NCBI RefSeq assembly: GCF_900156895.1
Contig: NZ_FTPD01000001.1
Location: 30,061 to 94,060 of the forward strand
DNA from: Mesorhizobium prunaredense
Lineage (GTDB): Bacteria > Pseudomonadota > Alphaproteobacteria > Rhizobiales > Rhizobiaceae
DNA length: 64,000 nucleotides
Reading direction: 5' to 3'
Shown piece after piece: positions 36,590 to 45,981 of this stretch (position 1 is its first letter; each line of letters opens with the position of its first letter). The position numbers were made by a program, and so were the translations under genes. The notes under the pieces are model-generated. The model saw nothing but the letters and a program-made list of their open reading frames with translations. It was not told the DNA's origin and did no database searches.

Positions 36590-36621
36590 CGGACAGGAAC
36601 TGGTCGCTTGCCGCCTGTCCG
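36590..36621. promoter_or_regulatory. Inverted repeat in the purC leader
   Basis: CGGACAGG (36590-36597) and CCTGTCCG (36614-36621) form an exact eight-base inverted repeat with a 16-base spacer, ending 21 bases before the purC ATG. It could be an operator or a leader hairpin. No known site is recognised. The rest of the 36366-36589 gap shows nothing further. Confidence 0.35.
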
Positions 36622-36642
36622 GAAATCCAGAGAAAAGATCAG

Positions 36643-37437
36643 ATGAAAAATCGCCGCCGCATTTATGAAGGCAAGGCCAAGATCCTCTATGAGGGCCCTG
36701 AGCCGGGAACACTGATCCAATTCTTCAAGGACGACGCGACCGCTTTCAACAAGAAGAAGCACGAAATCGTCGATGGCAAGGGCGTGCTCAACAACCGCAT
36801 TTCCGAGCACATCTTCAACCATCTCAACCGGATGGGCATTCCGACCCATTTCATCCGCCGGCTCAACATGCGCGAGCAGCTGATCAAGGAAGTCGAGATC
36901 ATCCCGCTCGAGGTGGTCGTGCGCAACGTCGCCGCCGGCTCGCTGGCCAAGCGTCTCGGCATCGAGGAAGGCACCGTGCTGCCGCGCTCGATCATCGAAT
37001 TCTATTACAAGGCCGACGCGCTCGACGACCCGATGGTGTCTGAAGAGCACATCACCGCTTTCGGATGGGCAAGCCCGCAGGAGATCGACGACGTCATGGC
37101 GCTGGCCATCCGCGTCAACGACTTCCTCTCCGGCTTGTTCATGGGCGTCGGCATCCAGCTTGTCGACTTCAAGATCGAATGCGGCCGGCTGTTCGAAGGC
37201 GACATGATGCGCATCGTCGTTGCCGACGAGATCTCGCCGGACTCGTGCCGTCTGTGGGACGTGGCGACCCAGGACAAGCTCGACAAGGATCGTTTCCGCC
37301 GCGACATGGGCGGTCTGGTCGAAGCCTATCAGGAAGTCGCCCGCCGCCTTGGCATCATGAACGAGAACGAGCCGCTGCGTCCCGCCGGACCAGTGCTTGT
37401 CGCCTCGACCGATGGCCTCAAAGGCAAGCCGCACTGA
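36643..37437 (+). CDS. purC: Phosphoribosylaminoimidazole-succinocarboxamide synthase
   Basis: The 264-residue SAICAR synthase has [72 protein letters not shown] and [12 protein letters not shown], all standard. It couples CAIR to aspartate with ATP in purine synthesis. First gene of a purC-purS-small gene-purQ operon; purS begins 42 bases after its stop. Confidence 0.97.
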   Translation: MKNRRRIYEGKAKILYEGPEPGTLIQFFKDDATAFNKKKHEIVDGKGVLNNRISEHIFNHLNRMGIPTHFIRRLNMREQLIKEVEIIPLEVVVRNVAAGSLAKRLGIEEGTVLPRSIIEFYYKADALDDPMVSEEHITAFGWASPQEIDDVMALAIRVNDFLSGLFMGVGIQLVDFKIECGRLFEGDMMRIVVADEISPDSCRLWDVATQDKLDKDRFRRDMGGLVEAYQEVARRLGIMNENEPLRPAGPVLVASTDGLKGKPH

Positions 37438-37479
37438 GATTTCTTGCCGCTCAATACTTCGAACAGGAGCATGTCCAGC

Positions 37480-37722
37480 GTGATCAAGGCCCGCATTACC
37501 GTAACCCTCAAGAACGGCGTGCTCGACCCGCAAGGCAAGGCGATCGAACACGCATTGTCCGGGATGGGCTTTGACGGCGTCGGCCAGGTGCGGCAGGGCA
37601 AGGTTTTCGACGTCGAGCTTGCTGAGAGCGACAAGGCCAAGGCCGAAGCCGATCTCAAAGCCATGTGCGACAAGCTTCTGGCGAATACGGTGATTGAGAA
37701 CTATAGTGTGGCCATTACCTGA
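37480..37722 (+). CDS. purS: Phosphoribosylformylglycinamidine synthase subunit PurS
   Basis: GTG 37480 is chosen because AGGAG lies ten bases upstream and the protein starts MIKARITVTLKNGVLDPQGK as in the family; the ATG at 37471 is too close to that site. The 80-residue PurS joins PurL and PurQ, passing ammonia to the PurL active site. Motifs GKAIEHALSGMGFDGVGQVR and ANTVIENYSVAI fit. Confidence 0.95.
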   Translation: MIKARITVTLKNGVLDPQGKAIEHALSGMGFDGVGQVRQGKVFDVELAESDKAKAEADLKAMCDKLLANTVIENYSVAIT

Positions 37723-37740
37723 GGTTGTGCCGGAGGGCAG

Positions 37741-37995
37741 ATGACTGAAGCCACGAACGAGTTGATGGACGAGCTCCTGAAGCGTGTGCACCACGACGTT
37801 GCTGAACTTCGACAAGATGTTTCCGAAGTGAAGCGGGAGTTGAACGTAGTTCGGGGTCACATGGTCGCAACGCAAAGCGACATCCATAACATCTACGGCA
37901 TTCTTGGCCGTCAAGACGATCGTCTCGAACGCATAGAGCGCCGTCTCGAATTGCGTGAACTTGCCGAAGCCCAGGGGCCTTACGAACCGAAATGA
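37741..37995 (+). CDS. Small coiled-coil protein embedded in the pur operon
   Basis: The 84-residue protein ([20 protein letters not shown]...) has heptad-like hydrophobic spacing across [20 protein letters not shown] and [20 protein letters not shown], predicting a long coiled coil. It starts 18 bases after purS and overlaps the purQ start by four bases (ATGA), so it is translated with the PurS/PurQ pair. No enzyme motif. It could be an accessory of the FGAM synthetase or an unrelated passenger; similar small coiled-coil proteins are scattered in rhizobial genomes. Confidence 0.75.
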   Translation: MTEATNELMDELLKRVHHDVAELRQDVSEVKRELNVVRGHMVATQSDIHNIYGILGRQDDRLERIERRLELRELAEAQGPYEPK

Positions 37996-38660
37996 ATTCA
38001 GCCGTCGTTCTTCTGCCGGGCCTCAACCGTGACCGCGACATGATCGCGGCGCTGACCAAGATTTCGGGAACGCCGCCGGTCACGGTCTGGCAGACCGACA
38101 CCGAAATTCCCGACGTCGACCTGATCGCCATTCCCGGCGGCTTCTCCTTCGGCGATTATCTGCGCTGCGGCGCCATTGCGGCGCGTATGCCGGTGATGCG
38201 GGCGGTCGCCGAAAAGGCGGCCAAGGGGGTGATGGTCATCGGCGTCTGCAACGGCTTCCAAATCCTGGTCGAGGCCGGCCTTTTGCCGGGCGCCTTGATG
38301 CGCAACACGTCGCTGAAATTCGTCTGCCGGCAAGTCAAGCTGCGGATCGCCAACGCCAACACGATGTTCACCCGCCGCTATCAGCCAGGCCAGATCATCC
38401 GCTCGCCGGTAGCGCATCGTGACGGCAATTATTTTGCCGACGCCGAGACGCTGCGCAGGCTCGAAGGCGAAGGCCAGGTCGTGTTCCGCTATGCCGAAGG
38501 CACCAATCCCAACGGCTCGATCAACGACATTGCCGGCATCATCAACGGCCAGGGCAATGTGCTCGGCCTGATGCCGCATCCCGAGAACCTGATCGAAGCG
38601 GCTCATGGCGGCAGCGACGGCCGGGCACTGTTCGAAAGTGCGCTTGGCATCGCCGCTTGA
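37992..38660 (+). CDS. purQ: Phosphoribosylformylglycinamidine synthase subunit PurQ (glutaminase)
   Basis: The 222-residue class I glutamine amidotransferase has [40 protein letters not shown], the nucleophile Cys in [20 protein letters not shown] and the His/Glu pair in [11 protein letters not shown]. It releases ammonia from glutamine for PurL. ATG overlaps the stop of the coiled-coil gene. purL itself is 2.4 kb downstream, separated by three genes. Confidence 0.97.
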   Translation: MNSAVVLLPGLNRDRDMIAALTKISGTPPVTVWQTDTEIPDVDLIAIPGGFSFGDYLRCGAIAARMPVMRAVAEKAAKGVMVIGVCNGFQILVEAGLLPGALMRNTSLKFVCRQVKLRIANANTMFTRRYQPGQIIRSPVAHRDGNYFADAETLRRLEGEGQVVFRYAEGTNPNGSINDIAGIINGQGNVLGLMPHPENLIEAAHGGSDGRALFESALGIAA

Positions 38661-38704
38661 TTCTTCAGCGTTCATCCCCTTCCCGAACTCGACATAGGCG
38701 CCGC

Positions 38705-39121
38705 ATGAGCCCGAGACAGACGATCGCCCGCCTCGCTCTCGTCGCCGCCGCCGGCCTTGTGCTCGCCTCCTGCCAGTCGAAGCCGAAGAACGCGCCGGCG
38801 CCTTCGGGCAAGAGTGCGGCGCTGCTTACCATGGAGCAGGTGGCGATCGCTGCCCACAAATGCTGGATCGCCAGCAAGGATCCCGCTTTCAAACCCTATC
38901 AGATGGCCAACGAGCTGAATTCGTTCACCGGTACGCCGCGCTTCCTGCTCGTCCCGGTCAAACAGTATGGCGGAAAGCCGTTGCTGGTCGTGCAGGCACA
39001 GGGCAATTCACGCCGGGTGGACGTGTACGGTCCGCTGATGGCCGAACCGCTCGGCGCACGCATCGGCTCGGACATTGCCCGCTGGCAGGCCGGCAATCCG
39101 GCCTGCGGTGCGGCTGCATAG
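38705..39121 (+). CDS. Putative lipoprotein, unknown function
   Basis: ATG 38705 gives a lipoprotein signal peptide (MSPRQTIARLALVAAAGLVL then ASC, lipobox LASC). The 138-residue product then has a short linker (KPKNAPAPSGKSA) and a compact domain with MEQVAIAAHKCWIASKDPAF, LLVVQAQGNSRRVDVYGPLM. Two later cysteines (HKC, NPAC) may pair. No domain recognised; rhizobial proteins of this type are envelope lipoproteins of unknown role. Confidence 0.78.
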   Translation: MSPRQTIARLALVAAAGLVLASCQSKPKNAPAPSGKSAALLTMEQVAIAAHKCWIASKDPAFKPYQMANELNSFTGTPRFLLVPVKQYGGKPLLVVQAQGNSRRVDVYGPLMAEPLGARIGSDIARWQAGNPACGAAA

Positions 39122-39161
39122 GGCTGTGAGCCGCTGCCTGCAGGTCGAAGCCGGCGTATTC

Positions 39162-39407
39162 TCAGTCCCAGAACGGCCTCAGACCCTCACGGTGGGCGTC
39201 GGCACGCGAGATGCCGATATCCTTGAGCTGATCGTCGGTCATCTCCAGCAAGACCAGCCGGCTGCGCCGGCGATCCAGCAAGCTGCCGATCCGGTTTGCG
39301 AGTGAGCTGACCATTCGCACCAGGCGACGGACATAGCCTTGCCGGCCTGACGGGCGGGCTCCGGGCAATTCAGCTCTCGTGTAACGAATTGTATCGATTG
39401 CAGCCAT
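39162..39407 (-). CDS. DUF1127 family small protein
   Basis: The 81-residue protein ends with the DUF1127 motif: RSRLVLLEMTDDQLKDIGIS then RADAHREGLRPFWD, with an Arg-rich middle (RRLVRMVSSLANRIGSLLDR). Some family members bind RNA and act in phosphate, carbon or small-RNA metabolism. ATG 39407 has GGTGG upstream. Divergent from the MocR-type regulator gene; the two share a 92-base intergenic region. Confidence 0.88.
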   Translation of the reverse strand: MAAIDTIRYTRAELPGARPSGRQGYVRRLVRMVSSLANRIGSLLDRRRSRLVLLEMTDDQLKDIGISRADAHREGLRPFWD

Positions 39408-39461
39408 TTTCTTGCCACCAAAATTCGAGATTGTACCCTTTTTTCGCGAGATTTATATGTA

Positions 39462-39488
39462 TTGACTCTTAATTCGGTGCAATATAGA
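39462..39488 (+). promoter_or_regulatory. Possible promoter of the MocR-type gene
   Basis: TTGACT (39462-39467) and TATAGA (39483-39488) lie 15 bases apart, a short but possible spacing. Transcription would start just before ATG 39500, giving an almost leaderless mRNA, consistent with the absence of a ribosome binding site there. Confidence 0.35.
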
Positions 39489-39499
39489 AAATTGTCACC

Positions 39500-40912
39500 A
39501 TGACAAATTGGCTTCCCGATCTTACGTCTGGCTCTGGGCCCCTCTATCAGCGGCTTGCCGATTCCATCGAAACCGACATCGACCGCGGCTTGATCGCCGC
39601 CGGGGCAAAACTGCCGCCGCAGCGCGATCTGGCGTACGACATCGGCGCGACCGTCGGCACCGTCGGCAGGGCCTACCAATTGTTGCGCGAGCGGGGGCTG
39701 GTGAGCGGCGAAGTCGGACGTGGAACCTATGTGCTTGGCCGGCATGATACCAAGACCGATCTGCTGGCGCCCGACCCGCACGTCGAAGGCACGCGCTCTA
39801 TCGATGCGCCTCGCGGCAAACTGCGCTTCGACAGCACCGCTGCGCCTGATACCGGCCAGGGCGCCATTGTCACCGATGTGCTGTCGCGCACGGCGCAGGA
39901 GCATCCGTATGAGATTTCAAGCTATACGCGGGATTTTCCTGACCGCTGGTTCGAGGCCGGCTGCAGCTGGCTGTCGCGAAATTCGTTTCGCCCTCGCCCC
40001 GACGGCATCGTTCCGACGCTCGGCACCCATGCCGCGGTCATGGCGGCGATTGCCGCGCTGACCACGCCCGGCGACTATATCGTATTCGAGCACCTCACCT
40101 ATTCGCAGATTTCACGCAGCGCCGGCCTGATCGGCCGCCGCACCGCATTAGTGACGTCGGACGCGGAAGGCATCGATCCAGAAGATTTCGAGCGCGTCTG
40201 CGCGCAAAAACACCCGAAAATGATGTTTTTGATGCCGACGGCCAAGAACCCTACATTGGTGACGCTGTCGGCAACGCGCCGCGAGGCCATCGCCCGCGTC
40301 GCGCGCGAATACAATGTCATCCTGATCGAGGACGATCTCTATGGCGATCTGACCGACGACCCGACGCCGCTCCTGACCGAATATGCCCCCGAACGGACCA
40401 TCGTTGCCGGCGGCCTGTCGAAATCCGTTGCGGCGGGCGTTCGCGGCGGCTGGCTCGCCTGTCCGCCGGCCTATCGCCACCGGATCCGGGTCGCTCACAA
40501 GATGCTGACGGGCGGCCTCCCCTTCCTGCTGGCGGAACTGTGCAGCCGGCTGGTGCTGTCCGGCCAGGCCAGCGAGATGCGCAAGCGCAGCATCGTCGAG
40601 ATCAACGCGCGCGTGGCGATCGTGCGCGAGACACTGGCGGGATTCGACTTCAACGCACTGGACAATGTGCCCTTCATCTGGCTCACCCTGCCCGATCCAT
40701 GGCTTTCCGGCACCTTCAAGAACGCCTGTCTCGAACATGGCGTGCTCATCGACGATGAGGACGAGTTCAAGGCGGGCCGTTCCGAGCAGGTTTTTCACGG
40801 CGTGCGGTTTGGCGTTTCACAGCCGGAGCGACGAGAGGACATCGCGGGCGGCGTCGGCGTGATCCGGCGGCTGCTGGACGAGGGCCGCGCCGGCTACGAC
40901 AGTTTCTCCTGA
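39500..40912 (+). CDS. MocR/PdxR-type GntR regulator with aminotransferase domain
   Basis: The 470-residue protein joins an N-terminal GntR winged helix (PLYQRLADSIETDIDRGLIA, LPPQRDLAYDIGATVGTVGR) to an aminotransferase class I domain (residues about 110-460) with NPTLVTLSATRREAIARVA, VILIEDDLYGDLTDD and the PLP lysine in VAGGLSKSVAAGVRGGW. MocR regulators use PLP as effector and bind promoters of amine, GABA or B6 genes. Its target may be its own gene or the divergent DUF1127 gene; the ligand is unknown. ATG 39500 has no upstream binding site. Confidence 0.93.
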   Translation: MTNWLPDLTSGSGPLYQRLADSIETDIDRGLIAAGAKLPPQRDLAYDIGATVGTVGRAYQLLRERGLVSGEVGRGTYVLGRHDTKTDLLAPDPHVEGTRSIDAPRGKLRFDSTAAPDTGQGAIVTDVLSRTAQEHPYEISSYTRDFPDRWFEAGCSWLSRNSFRPRPDGIVPTLGTHAAVMAAIAALTTPGDYIVFEHLTYSQISRSAGLIGRRTALVTSDAEGIDPEDFERVCAQKHPKMMFLMPTAKNPTLVTLSATRREAIARVAREYNVILIEDDLYGDLTDDPTPLLTEYAPERTIVAGGLSKSVAAGVRGGWLACPPAYRHRIRVAHKMLTGGLPFLLAELCSRLVLSGQASEMRKRSIVEINARVAIVRETLAGFDFNALDNVPFIWLTLPDPWLSGTFKNACLEHGVLIDDEDEFKAGRSEQVFHGVRFGVSQPERREDIAGGVGVIRRLLDEGRAGYDSFS

Positions 40913-41055
40913 ACCGGCTTGAAACCAACGGGGCGAGTGGCGATCTTTCGCTGCTTGCTGCATCCTTTCCCGTCGTTTTTGTCGCTTGATGGGTGTATCG
41001 GCTGCAAAGCTTGCGATAAGACGGGACTCGATCCCAAGGACATAAATTGCCGCCC

Positions 41056-43296
41056 ATGACCATTTCCAATTCCGTGCCGATCACTCCGGAACTCATTGCC
41101 GCGCACGGGCTGAAGCCCGACGAATATCAGCGCATCCTCGACCTGGTCGGGCGCGAGCCGAGCTTTACCGAGCTCGGCATCTTTTCGGCGATGTGGAACG
41201 AGCATTGCTCCTACAAATCCTCGAAAAAGTGGCTGCGCACGCTGCCGACCACCGGGCCGCAGGTCATCCAGGGGCCCGGCGAGAATGCCGGCGTGGTCGA
41301 TATCGGCGACGGCGACTGCGTCGTCTTCAAGATGGAGAGCCATAACCACCCCTCCTTCATCGAGCCCTATCAGGGCGCGGCGACCGGCGTCGGCGGCATC
41401 CTGCGCGACGTCTTCACCATGGGCGCGCGGCCGATCGCGGCAATGAATGCGCTGCGCTTCGGGGCGCCGGACCATCCCAAGACCAGGCATCTGGTTGCCG
41501 GCGTCGTTGCCGGCGTCGGCGGCTACGGCAATTCGTTCGGCGTGCCGACGGTCGGCGGCGAGGTCAATTTCGACGCGCGCTACAATGGCAACATCCTGGT
41601 CAACGCCTTCGCGGCAGGGCTTGCCAAAACCGATGCGATCTTCCTGTCGGAAGCCAAGGGCGTCGGCCTGCCGGTCGTCTACCTCGGCGCCAAGACCGGC
41701 CGCGACGGTGTCGGCGGCGCCACCATGGCCTCGGCCGAATTCGACGACAAGATCGACGAGAAACGGCCCACCGTTCAGGTCGGCGACCCGTTCACCGAAA
41801 AATGCCTGCTCGAAGCCTGCCTCGAACTGATGGCGTCCGGCGCCGTCATCGCCATCCAGGACATGGGGGCTGCCGGCCTCACCTGCTCGGCGGTCGAGAT
41901 GGGCGCCAAGGGCGACCTCGGCATCGAGCTCGACCTCGACAAGGTGCCGGTGCGCGAGGAGCGCATGAGCGCCTATGAGATGATGCTGTCGGAGAGCCAG
42001 GAGCGCATGCTGATGGTGCTGCGCCCCGAAAAGGAAAAGCAAGCCGAGGCGATCTTCCACAAATGGGGCCTCGACTTCGCCATCGTTGGCAAGACCACCG
42101 ACGATCTGCGCTTTCGCGTCCTGCACCAGGGCGACGAGGTCGCCAATCTGCCGATCAAGGACCTTGGCGACCAGGCGCCGGAATATGACCGTCCCTGGAC
42201 CGAGCCGAAGAAGCCGGCGCCGCTGGCGGCCGGCGATGCACCGCAAGCCGATGTCGCCGAGGCGCTGCTGAAACTGCTTGGCGGGCCCGACCTGTCGTCG
42301 CGCCGCTGGGTCTGGGAACAGTACGACACGCTGATCCAGGGCAATTCGCTGCAGCTTCCCGGCGGCGATGCCGGCGTGGTGCGCGTCGAGGGTCATCCGA
42401 CCAAGGCGCTCGCCTTCTCCTCCGACGTGACGCCGCGCTATTGCGAGGCCGACCCTTACGAGGGCGGCAAGCAGGCGGTGGCCGAATGCTGGCGCAACCT
42501 TACCGCCACCGGCGCGCTGCCGCTCGCGGCCACCGACAACCTCAATTTCGGCAACCCGGAACGACCCGAGATCATGGGCCAGTTGGTCGGCGCCGTGAAA
42601 GGCATCGGCGACGCCTGCCGCGCGCTCGGCTTTCCGATCGTCTCCGGCAATGTCTCGCTCTACAACGAAACCAACGGGCAAGGCATCTTGCCGACGCCGA
42701 CTATCGGCGGCGTCGGACTGATCGCCGACTGGTCCAGGATGGCGCGGATCGGCTTTGCCGCCGAGGGCCAGATGATCCTGCTCGTCGGCGCGCCATCCAT
42801 GTGGGGAACGCATCTCGCCCAGTCGGCCTATATGCGCGACATTCATGGCCGCGCCGACGGCCCGCCGCCGCCGGTCGACCTCGACCACGAAAAGCGCGTC
42901 GGCGACCATGTACGCGCCCTGATCGCCTCCGGCGTCGTGACATCAGCGCATGACGTTTCCGATGGCGGCATTGCCGTCGCGCTGGCCGAGATGGCGATGG
43001 CGTCCGGCATCGGCGCGACGGTCCCCGGCCTGGTCGGGACCGACCCGATCCCGGTCTGGTTCGGCGAGGATCAGGGCCGCTATCTCTTGACGCTGTCGAT
43101 CGATCCGCAAAGCAAGGAATGGGACGCCATTCGCGAAGAGCAGAGCAAGCTCGGCATCTTCGCGCCGTGGATCGGCTCGACCGGCGGCAGCGACCTGAAA
43201 CTCGGCGAGGCGCGGGCGATCCCTGTCGGCGAATTGACCGCTGCCCACGAATCCTGGTTTCCTCGCTTCATGGCAAATGAGGTCGTGGACCCCTGA
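41056..43296 (+). CDS. purL: Phosphoribosylformylglycinamidine synthase subunit PurL
   Basis: ATG 41056 is used; the TTG at 41047 is an upstream alternative. The 746-residue small-type PurL shows [71 protein letters not shown] and the C-terminal [18 protein letters not shown]. It makes FGAM from FGAR using PurS/PurQ. The length and separate subunits mark the alphaproteobacterial and Gram-positive-type complex. Followed by bolA and grxD, an order common in alphaproteobacteria. Confidence 0.97.
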   Translation: MTISNSVPITPELIAAHGLKPDEYQRILDLVGREPSFTELGIFSAMWNEHCSYKSSKKWLRTLPTTGPQVIQGPGENAGVVDIGDGDCVVFKMESHNHPSFIEPYQGAATGVGGILRDVFTMGARPIAAMNALRFGAPDHPKTRHLVAGVVAGVGGYGNSFGVPTVGGEVNFDARYNGNILVNAFAAGLAKTDAIFLSEAKGVGLPVVYLGAKTGRDGVGGATMASAEFDDKIDEKRPTVQVGDPFTEKCLLEACLELMASGAVIAIQDMGAAGLTCSAVEMGAKGDLGIELDLDKVPVREERMSAYEMMLSESQERMLMVLRPEKEKQAEAIFHKWGLDFAIVGKTTDDLRFRVLHQGDEVANLPIKDLGDQAPEYDRPWTEPKKPAPLAAGDAPQADVAEALLKLLGGPDLSSRRWVWEQYDTLIQGNSLQLPGGDAGVVRVEGHPTKALAFSSDVTPRYCEADPYEGGKQAVAECWRNLTATGALPLAATDNLNFGNPERPEIMGQLVGAVKGIGDACRALGFPIVSGNVSLYNETNGQGILPTPTIGGVGLIADWSRMARIGFAAEGQMILLVGAPSMWGTHLAQSAYMRDIHGRADGPPPPVDLDHEKRVGDHVRALIASGVVTSAHDVSDGGIAVALAEMAMASGIGATVPGLVGTDPIPVWFGEDQGRYLLTLSIDPQSKEWDAIREEQSKLGIFAPWIGSTGGSDLKLGEARAIPVGELTAAHESWFPRFMANEVVDP

Positions 43297-43382
43297 TTTG
43301 ATCGAGCGGGGTCGTTTGGGTGTGGTTCATCCGCCATTTCGATCATATCTATGAGATCACGAGTTGAACAAGGAATCCTCGC

Positions 43383-43616
43383 ATGGCAATGGACGCGCAC
43401 GACATCGAACGGCTGATCAAGGAAGGCATTCCGGACGCCAAGGTGACGATTCGCGACCTGGCCGGCGACGGCAACCATTATGCGGCCGAAGTGGTGGCCG
43501 AAAGCTTTCGCGGAAAAAGCCGCGTCCAGCAGCATCAGATGGTCTACGACGCGTTGAAGGGCAATATGGGCGGCGTGCTGCACGCGCTCGCTTTGCAGAC
43601 CAGCGTGCCGGAATAG
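43383..43616 (+). CDS. BolA family protein
   Basis: The 77-residue protein has the BolA class-II fold pattern: MDAHDIERLIKEGIPDAKVT, GDGNHYAAEVVAESFRGKSR with the conserved H, VQQHQMVYDALKGNMGGVLH. BolA proteins bind CGFS glutaredoxins through a shared [2Fe-2S] cluster and act in iron sensing and Fe-S delivery; grxD is the next gene. The gap 43617-43789 holds nothing I can name. Confidence 0.93.
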   Translation: MAMDAHDIERLIKEGIPDAKVTIRDLAGDGNHYAAEVVAESFRGKSRVQQHQMVYDALKGNMGGVLHALALQTSVPE

Positions 43617-43789
43617 CTTTTTTAGGGCTTTGCTGCCTTGGGAAAATCGCCGTCCGATGCTCTTGGCCCAGGCCATCCCTTGCGCCATTTGCCTGACGAG
43701 GCGGCAGACGTCTTGTTTCAGGCAACCTATGGGTTTATTTGAAAGGGCATGTTTCGAGTCCGACTCCCGCGGGCATGAAAGGATTTTCT

Positions 43790-44125
43790 ATGAGCGGTAT
43801 CAACGACTACATCGACAGCGAAGTGAAGGCCAACGACGTCGTTCTCTTCATGAAGGGCACGCCCGGTTTTCCGCAATGCGGATTTTCCGGTCAGGTCGTG
43901 CAGATCCTCGACTATATCGGGGCCGACTACAAGGGCGTCGACGTGCTGACCTCGGCCGAGCTGCGGCAAGGTATCAAGGAATACTCCAACTGGCCGACGA
44001 TCCCTCAGCTCTACGTTAAAGGTGAGTTCGTCGGCGGTTGCGACATCGTCCGCGAGATGTTCCAGGCAGGCGAACTGCAGACGTTCCTCGTCGAAAAGGG
44101 CGTCAGCGTCAAAGGCGCCGCCTGA
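43790..44125 (+). CDS. grxD: Monothiol CGFS glutaredoxin (Grx4 type)
   Basis: ATG 43790 starts [20 protein letters not shown]; the longer reading to 43739 is not supported. The 111-residue protein has the signature [16 protein letters not shown] with Cys30 as cluster ligand, [20 protein letters not shown] and the TVP-like region SNWPTIP. It carries and transfers Fe-S clusters and pairs with BolA upstream. A terminator follows 65 bases after its stop. Confidence 0.96.
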   Translation: MSGINDYIDSEVKANDVVLFMKGTPGFPQCGFSGQVVQILDYIGADYKGVDVLTSAELRQGIKEYSNWPTIPQLYVKGEFVGGCDIVREMFQAGELQTFLVEKGVSVKGAA

Positions 44126-44190
44126 CGAACACGTAGCGCACTTCGCCAAGCTGATTATCTCCCCGGTATCGGGGCACAAGACGAATGAAT

Positions 44191-44215
44191 GCGCCGGTGC
44201 GCCGGCGCTTTTTCG
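44191..44215 (+). terminator. Rho-independent terminator after grxD
   Basis: Arms GCGCCGG and CCGGCGC with loop TGCG are followed by TTTTTCG. It closes the purL-bolA-grxD region and ends about 20 bases before the exporter's GTG. Confidence 0.75.
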
Positions 44216-44235
44216 TTTGAAGATCGGAATTTGCC

Positions 44236-45480
44236 GTGGATCAGCATGCAGACGCGCAGCAACAGGCGGATACCTTGCCTATTCCGCGCTGGGAATTCAT
44301 CGCGCTTTGCGCGGCGTTGATGGCGCTCAACTCGCTGGCCATCGACATCATGCTGCCGGCGCTGCAGCAGATCGGCGCCTCGCTGGGCGTGGAAAATGAA
44401 AACCACCGCCAATATGTGATTGCCGCCTATATTCTGGGCTTTGGCGGCGGGCAGCTCTTCTTCGGGCCGATCTCGGACCGCTTCGGACGCCGTGCTCCGC
44501 TCGTCGTCGGACTGGTGATCTATGTAGCGGCGGCGGCTGCGGCGGCCATCGCCCCATCATTCGCTATTCTTCTTCTGTGCAGGCTGGTGCAAGGCATCGG
44601 CGCCGCGGCCACACGCGTCATCGCCGTCTCAATCGTGCGCGACACGTTCGACGGCCGGCGCATGGCCGAAGTCATGTCGCTGATCTTCATGGTGTTCATG
44701 GCAATTCCGGTGGTGGCCCCCGGCATCGGCCAGTTCATCATGCTGTTCGCGACCTGGCACGTGATCTTTATCACCATGGCGGCCGGGGCCCTGATCGTGT
44801 CGGCGTGGGCGCTGCTGCGCTTGCCCGAAACGCTGCGTCCCGAATTTCGCAGGCCGCTAACAGCCGAATCCATCATCGGCGGCTTCCGGATCGTGCTGAC
44901 CAATCGCATGGCACTTTGCTATGCCTTCGCCAGCACCTTTGCCTTCGGCGCGATGTTCGGCTTCATCAACTCGGCGCAGCAGATCTATGTTGGCGTCTTC
45001 GGTGTCGGCGAGATGTTCCCGGTGATTTTCGCAGGGATCGCCGGCGTGCTCGCCTTTTCGAACTATCTGAATTCGCGCCTTGTCGGTCGCATCGGCATGC
45101 GCCGCCTCTCGCAAAGCGCGCTGCTCTTGTTTCTGGCCATCAGCCTCGCCTGGCTGGTCGTTTCCATCCAGATGAAGATGCCGCTCTGGCTTTTCATCAC
45201 CTTCTTTGCCTGCACGATGGTCCCGTTCGGCGCACTCGGCGCGAATTTCAACGCACTCGCCATGGAGCCGCTCGGCCAATTGGCCGGGACAGCGTCGTCC
45301 ATTCTGGGCTTCATGCAGACCTTCCTCGGCGGCATTCTCGGCACGCTGATCGGCCAAGCCTTCAACGGCACGGTGACGCCCTTGGCCGCCGGATTCTGCA
45401 GCGTTTCGCTTGGCGCATTGGTGATGGTGCTGATCGCCGAGCGCGGCAAATTCTTCCAGCCGCAGAACCCGCCGGTTTAA
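44236..45480 (+). CDS. Bcr/CflA-type MFS multidrug exporter
   Basis: The 414-residue protein from GTG 44236 has twelve hydrophobic segments and the DHA1 family pattern: ALMALNSLAIDIMLPALQQI in TM1, GGQLFFGPISDRFGRRAPLV (motif A) after TM2, RLVQGIGAAATRVIAVSIVR in TM4. Such exporters remove bicyclomycin, chloramphenicol or sulfonamide-like compounds with proton antiport. It is monocistronic, between the grxD terminator and a convergent gene. Confidence 0.93.
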   Translation: MDQHADAQQQADTLPIPRWEFIALCAALMALNSLAIDIMLPALQQIGASLGVENENHRQYVIAAYILGFGGGQLFFGPISDRFGRRAPLVVGLVIYVAAAAAAAIAPSFAILLLCRLVQGIGAAATRVIAVSIVRDTFDGRRMAEVMSLIFMVFMAIPVVAPGIGQFIMLFATWHVIFITMAAGALIVSAWALLRLPETLRPEFRRPLTAESIIGGFRIVLTNRMALCYAFASTFAFGAMFGFINSAQQIYVGVFGVGEMFPVIFAGIAGVLAFSNYLNSRLVGRIGMRRLSQSALLLFLAISLAWLVVSIQMKMPLWLFITFFACTMVPFGALGANFNALAMEPLGQLAGTASSILGFMQTFLGGILGTLIGQAFNGTVTPLAAGFCSVSLGALVMVLIAERGKFFQPQNPPV

Positions 45481-45493
45481 TGCCGGGCGCGCT

Positions 45494-45895
45494 TCAGGAT
45501 TCACCCCCGCTCGCTGCGGTGAAGCGAGGGAACAGCAAACGCCCTGCGATCGCTCCACCCATGCTGTCCGAAACGGGCAGTGGCAGAGCCTTGTCGAGAG
45601 CCTCGAGGACGGAGGCGACGAAGGCCCGGTTGAGGCTGCCATCATCCCCTAGACGGGAGTAGGTGGCGCGAGGCTTGCCGATAAGCGTGCCGTTTCGGCG
45701 AATTGAGAACTGCAGCGTCAGGGCCATGCCCGCGGTTCCGGGCGGCGGCTCCCAACAGGCGAAGATCGCGGAGAACATCTCGTTTATGGTGTCGACGGGT
45801 TCGGGACTGTGACAGGCGCGTTCCTGCGGTGTTGCCGCGTTAGGACCGGCAACCAGGGCAAGGGTAAGGGCGACAATTGCGGACCGAGGTTTCAT
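45494..45895 (-). CDS. Exported hypothetical protein, TonB-C-like size
   Basis: ATG 45895 has GGAGA five bases upstream. The 133-residue protein has a signal peptide (MKPRSAIVALTLALVAGPNA) and motifs QFSIRRNGTLIGKPRATYSR, RAFVASVLEALDKALPLPVS, which resemble the C-terminal domain of TonB/TolA-like proteins (output peptide of a partner-binding region). No transmembrane anchor except the signal. Function unknown; a periplasmic role is inferred. Confidence 0.72.
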   Translation of the reverse strand: MKPRSAIVALTLALVAGPNAATPQERACHSPEPVDTINEMFSAIFACWEPPPGTAGMALTLQFSIRRNGTLIGKPRATYSRLGDDGSLNRAFVASVLEALDKALPLPVSDSMGGAIAGRLLFPRFTAASGGES

Positions 45896-45981
45896 TCCGG
45901 TCTCCGGTTTCGCGCGGACAAATGTAATCGAATTTTTCGACGAAAGCTTCCATCGAGTATCAGCGCTGCGGATGGATCCTT

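Noticed and set aside
40894..42909. Long leftward open frame across purL
   Set aside because: It is a shadow frame opposite a fully conserved PurL protein and shows only low-complexity Arg/Asp/Ala-rich sequence.
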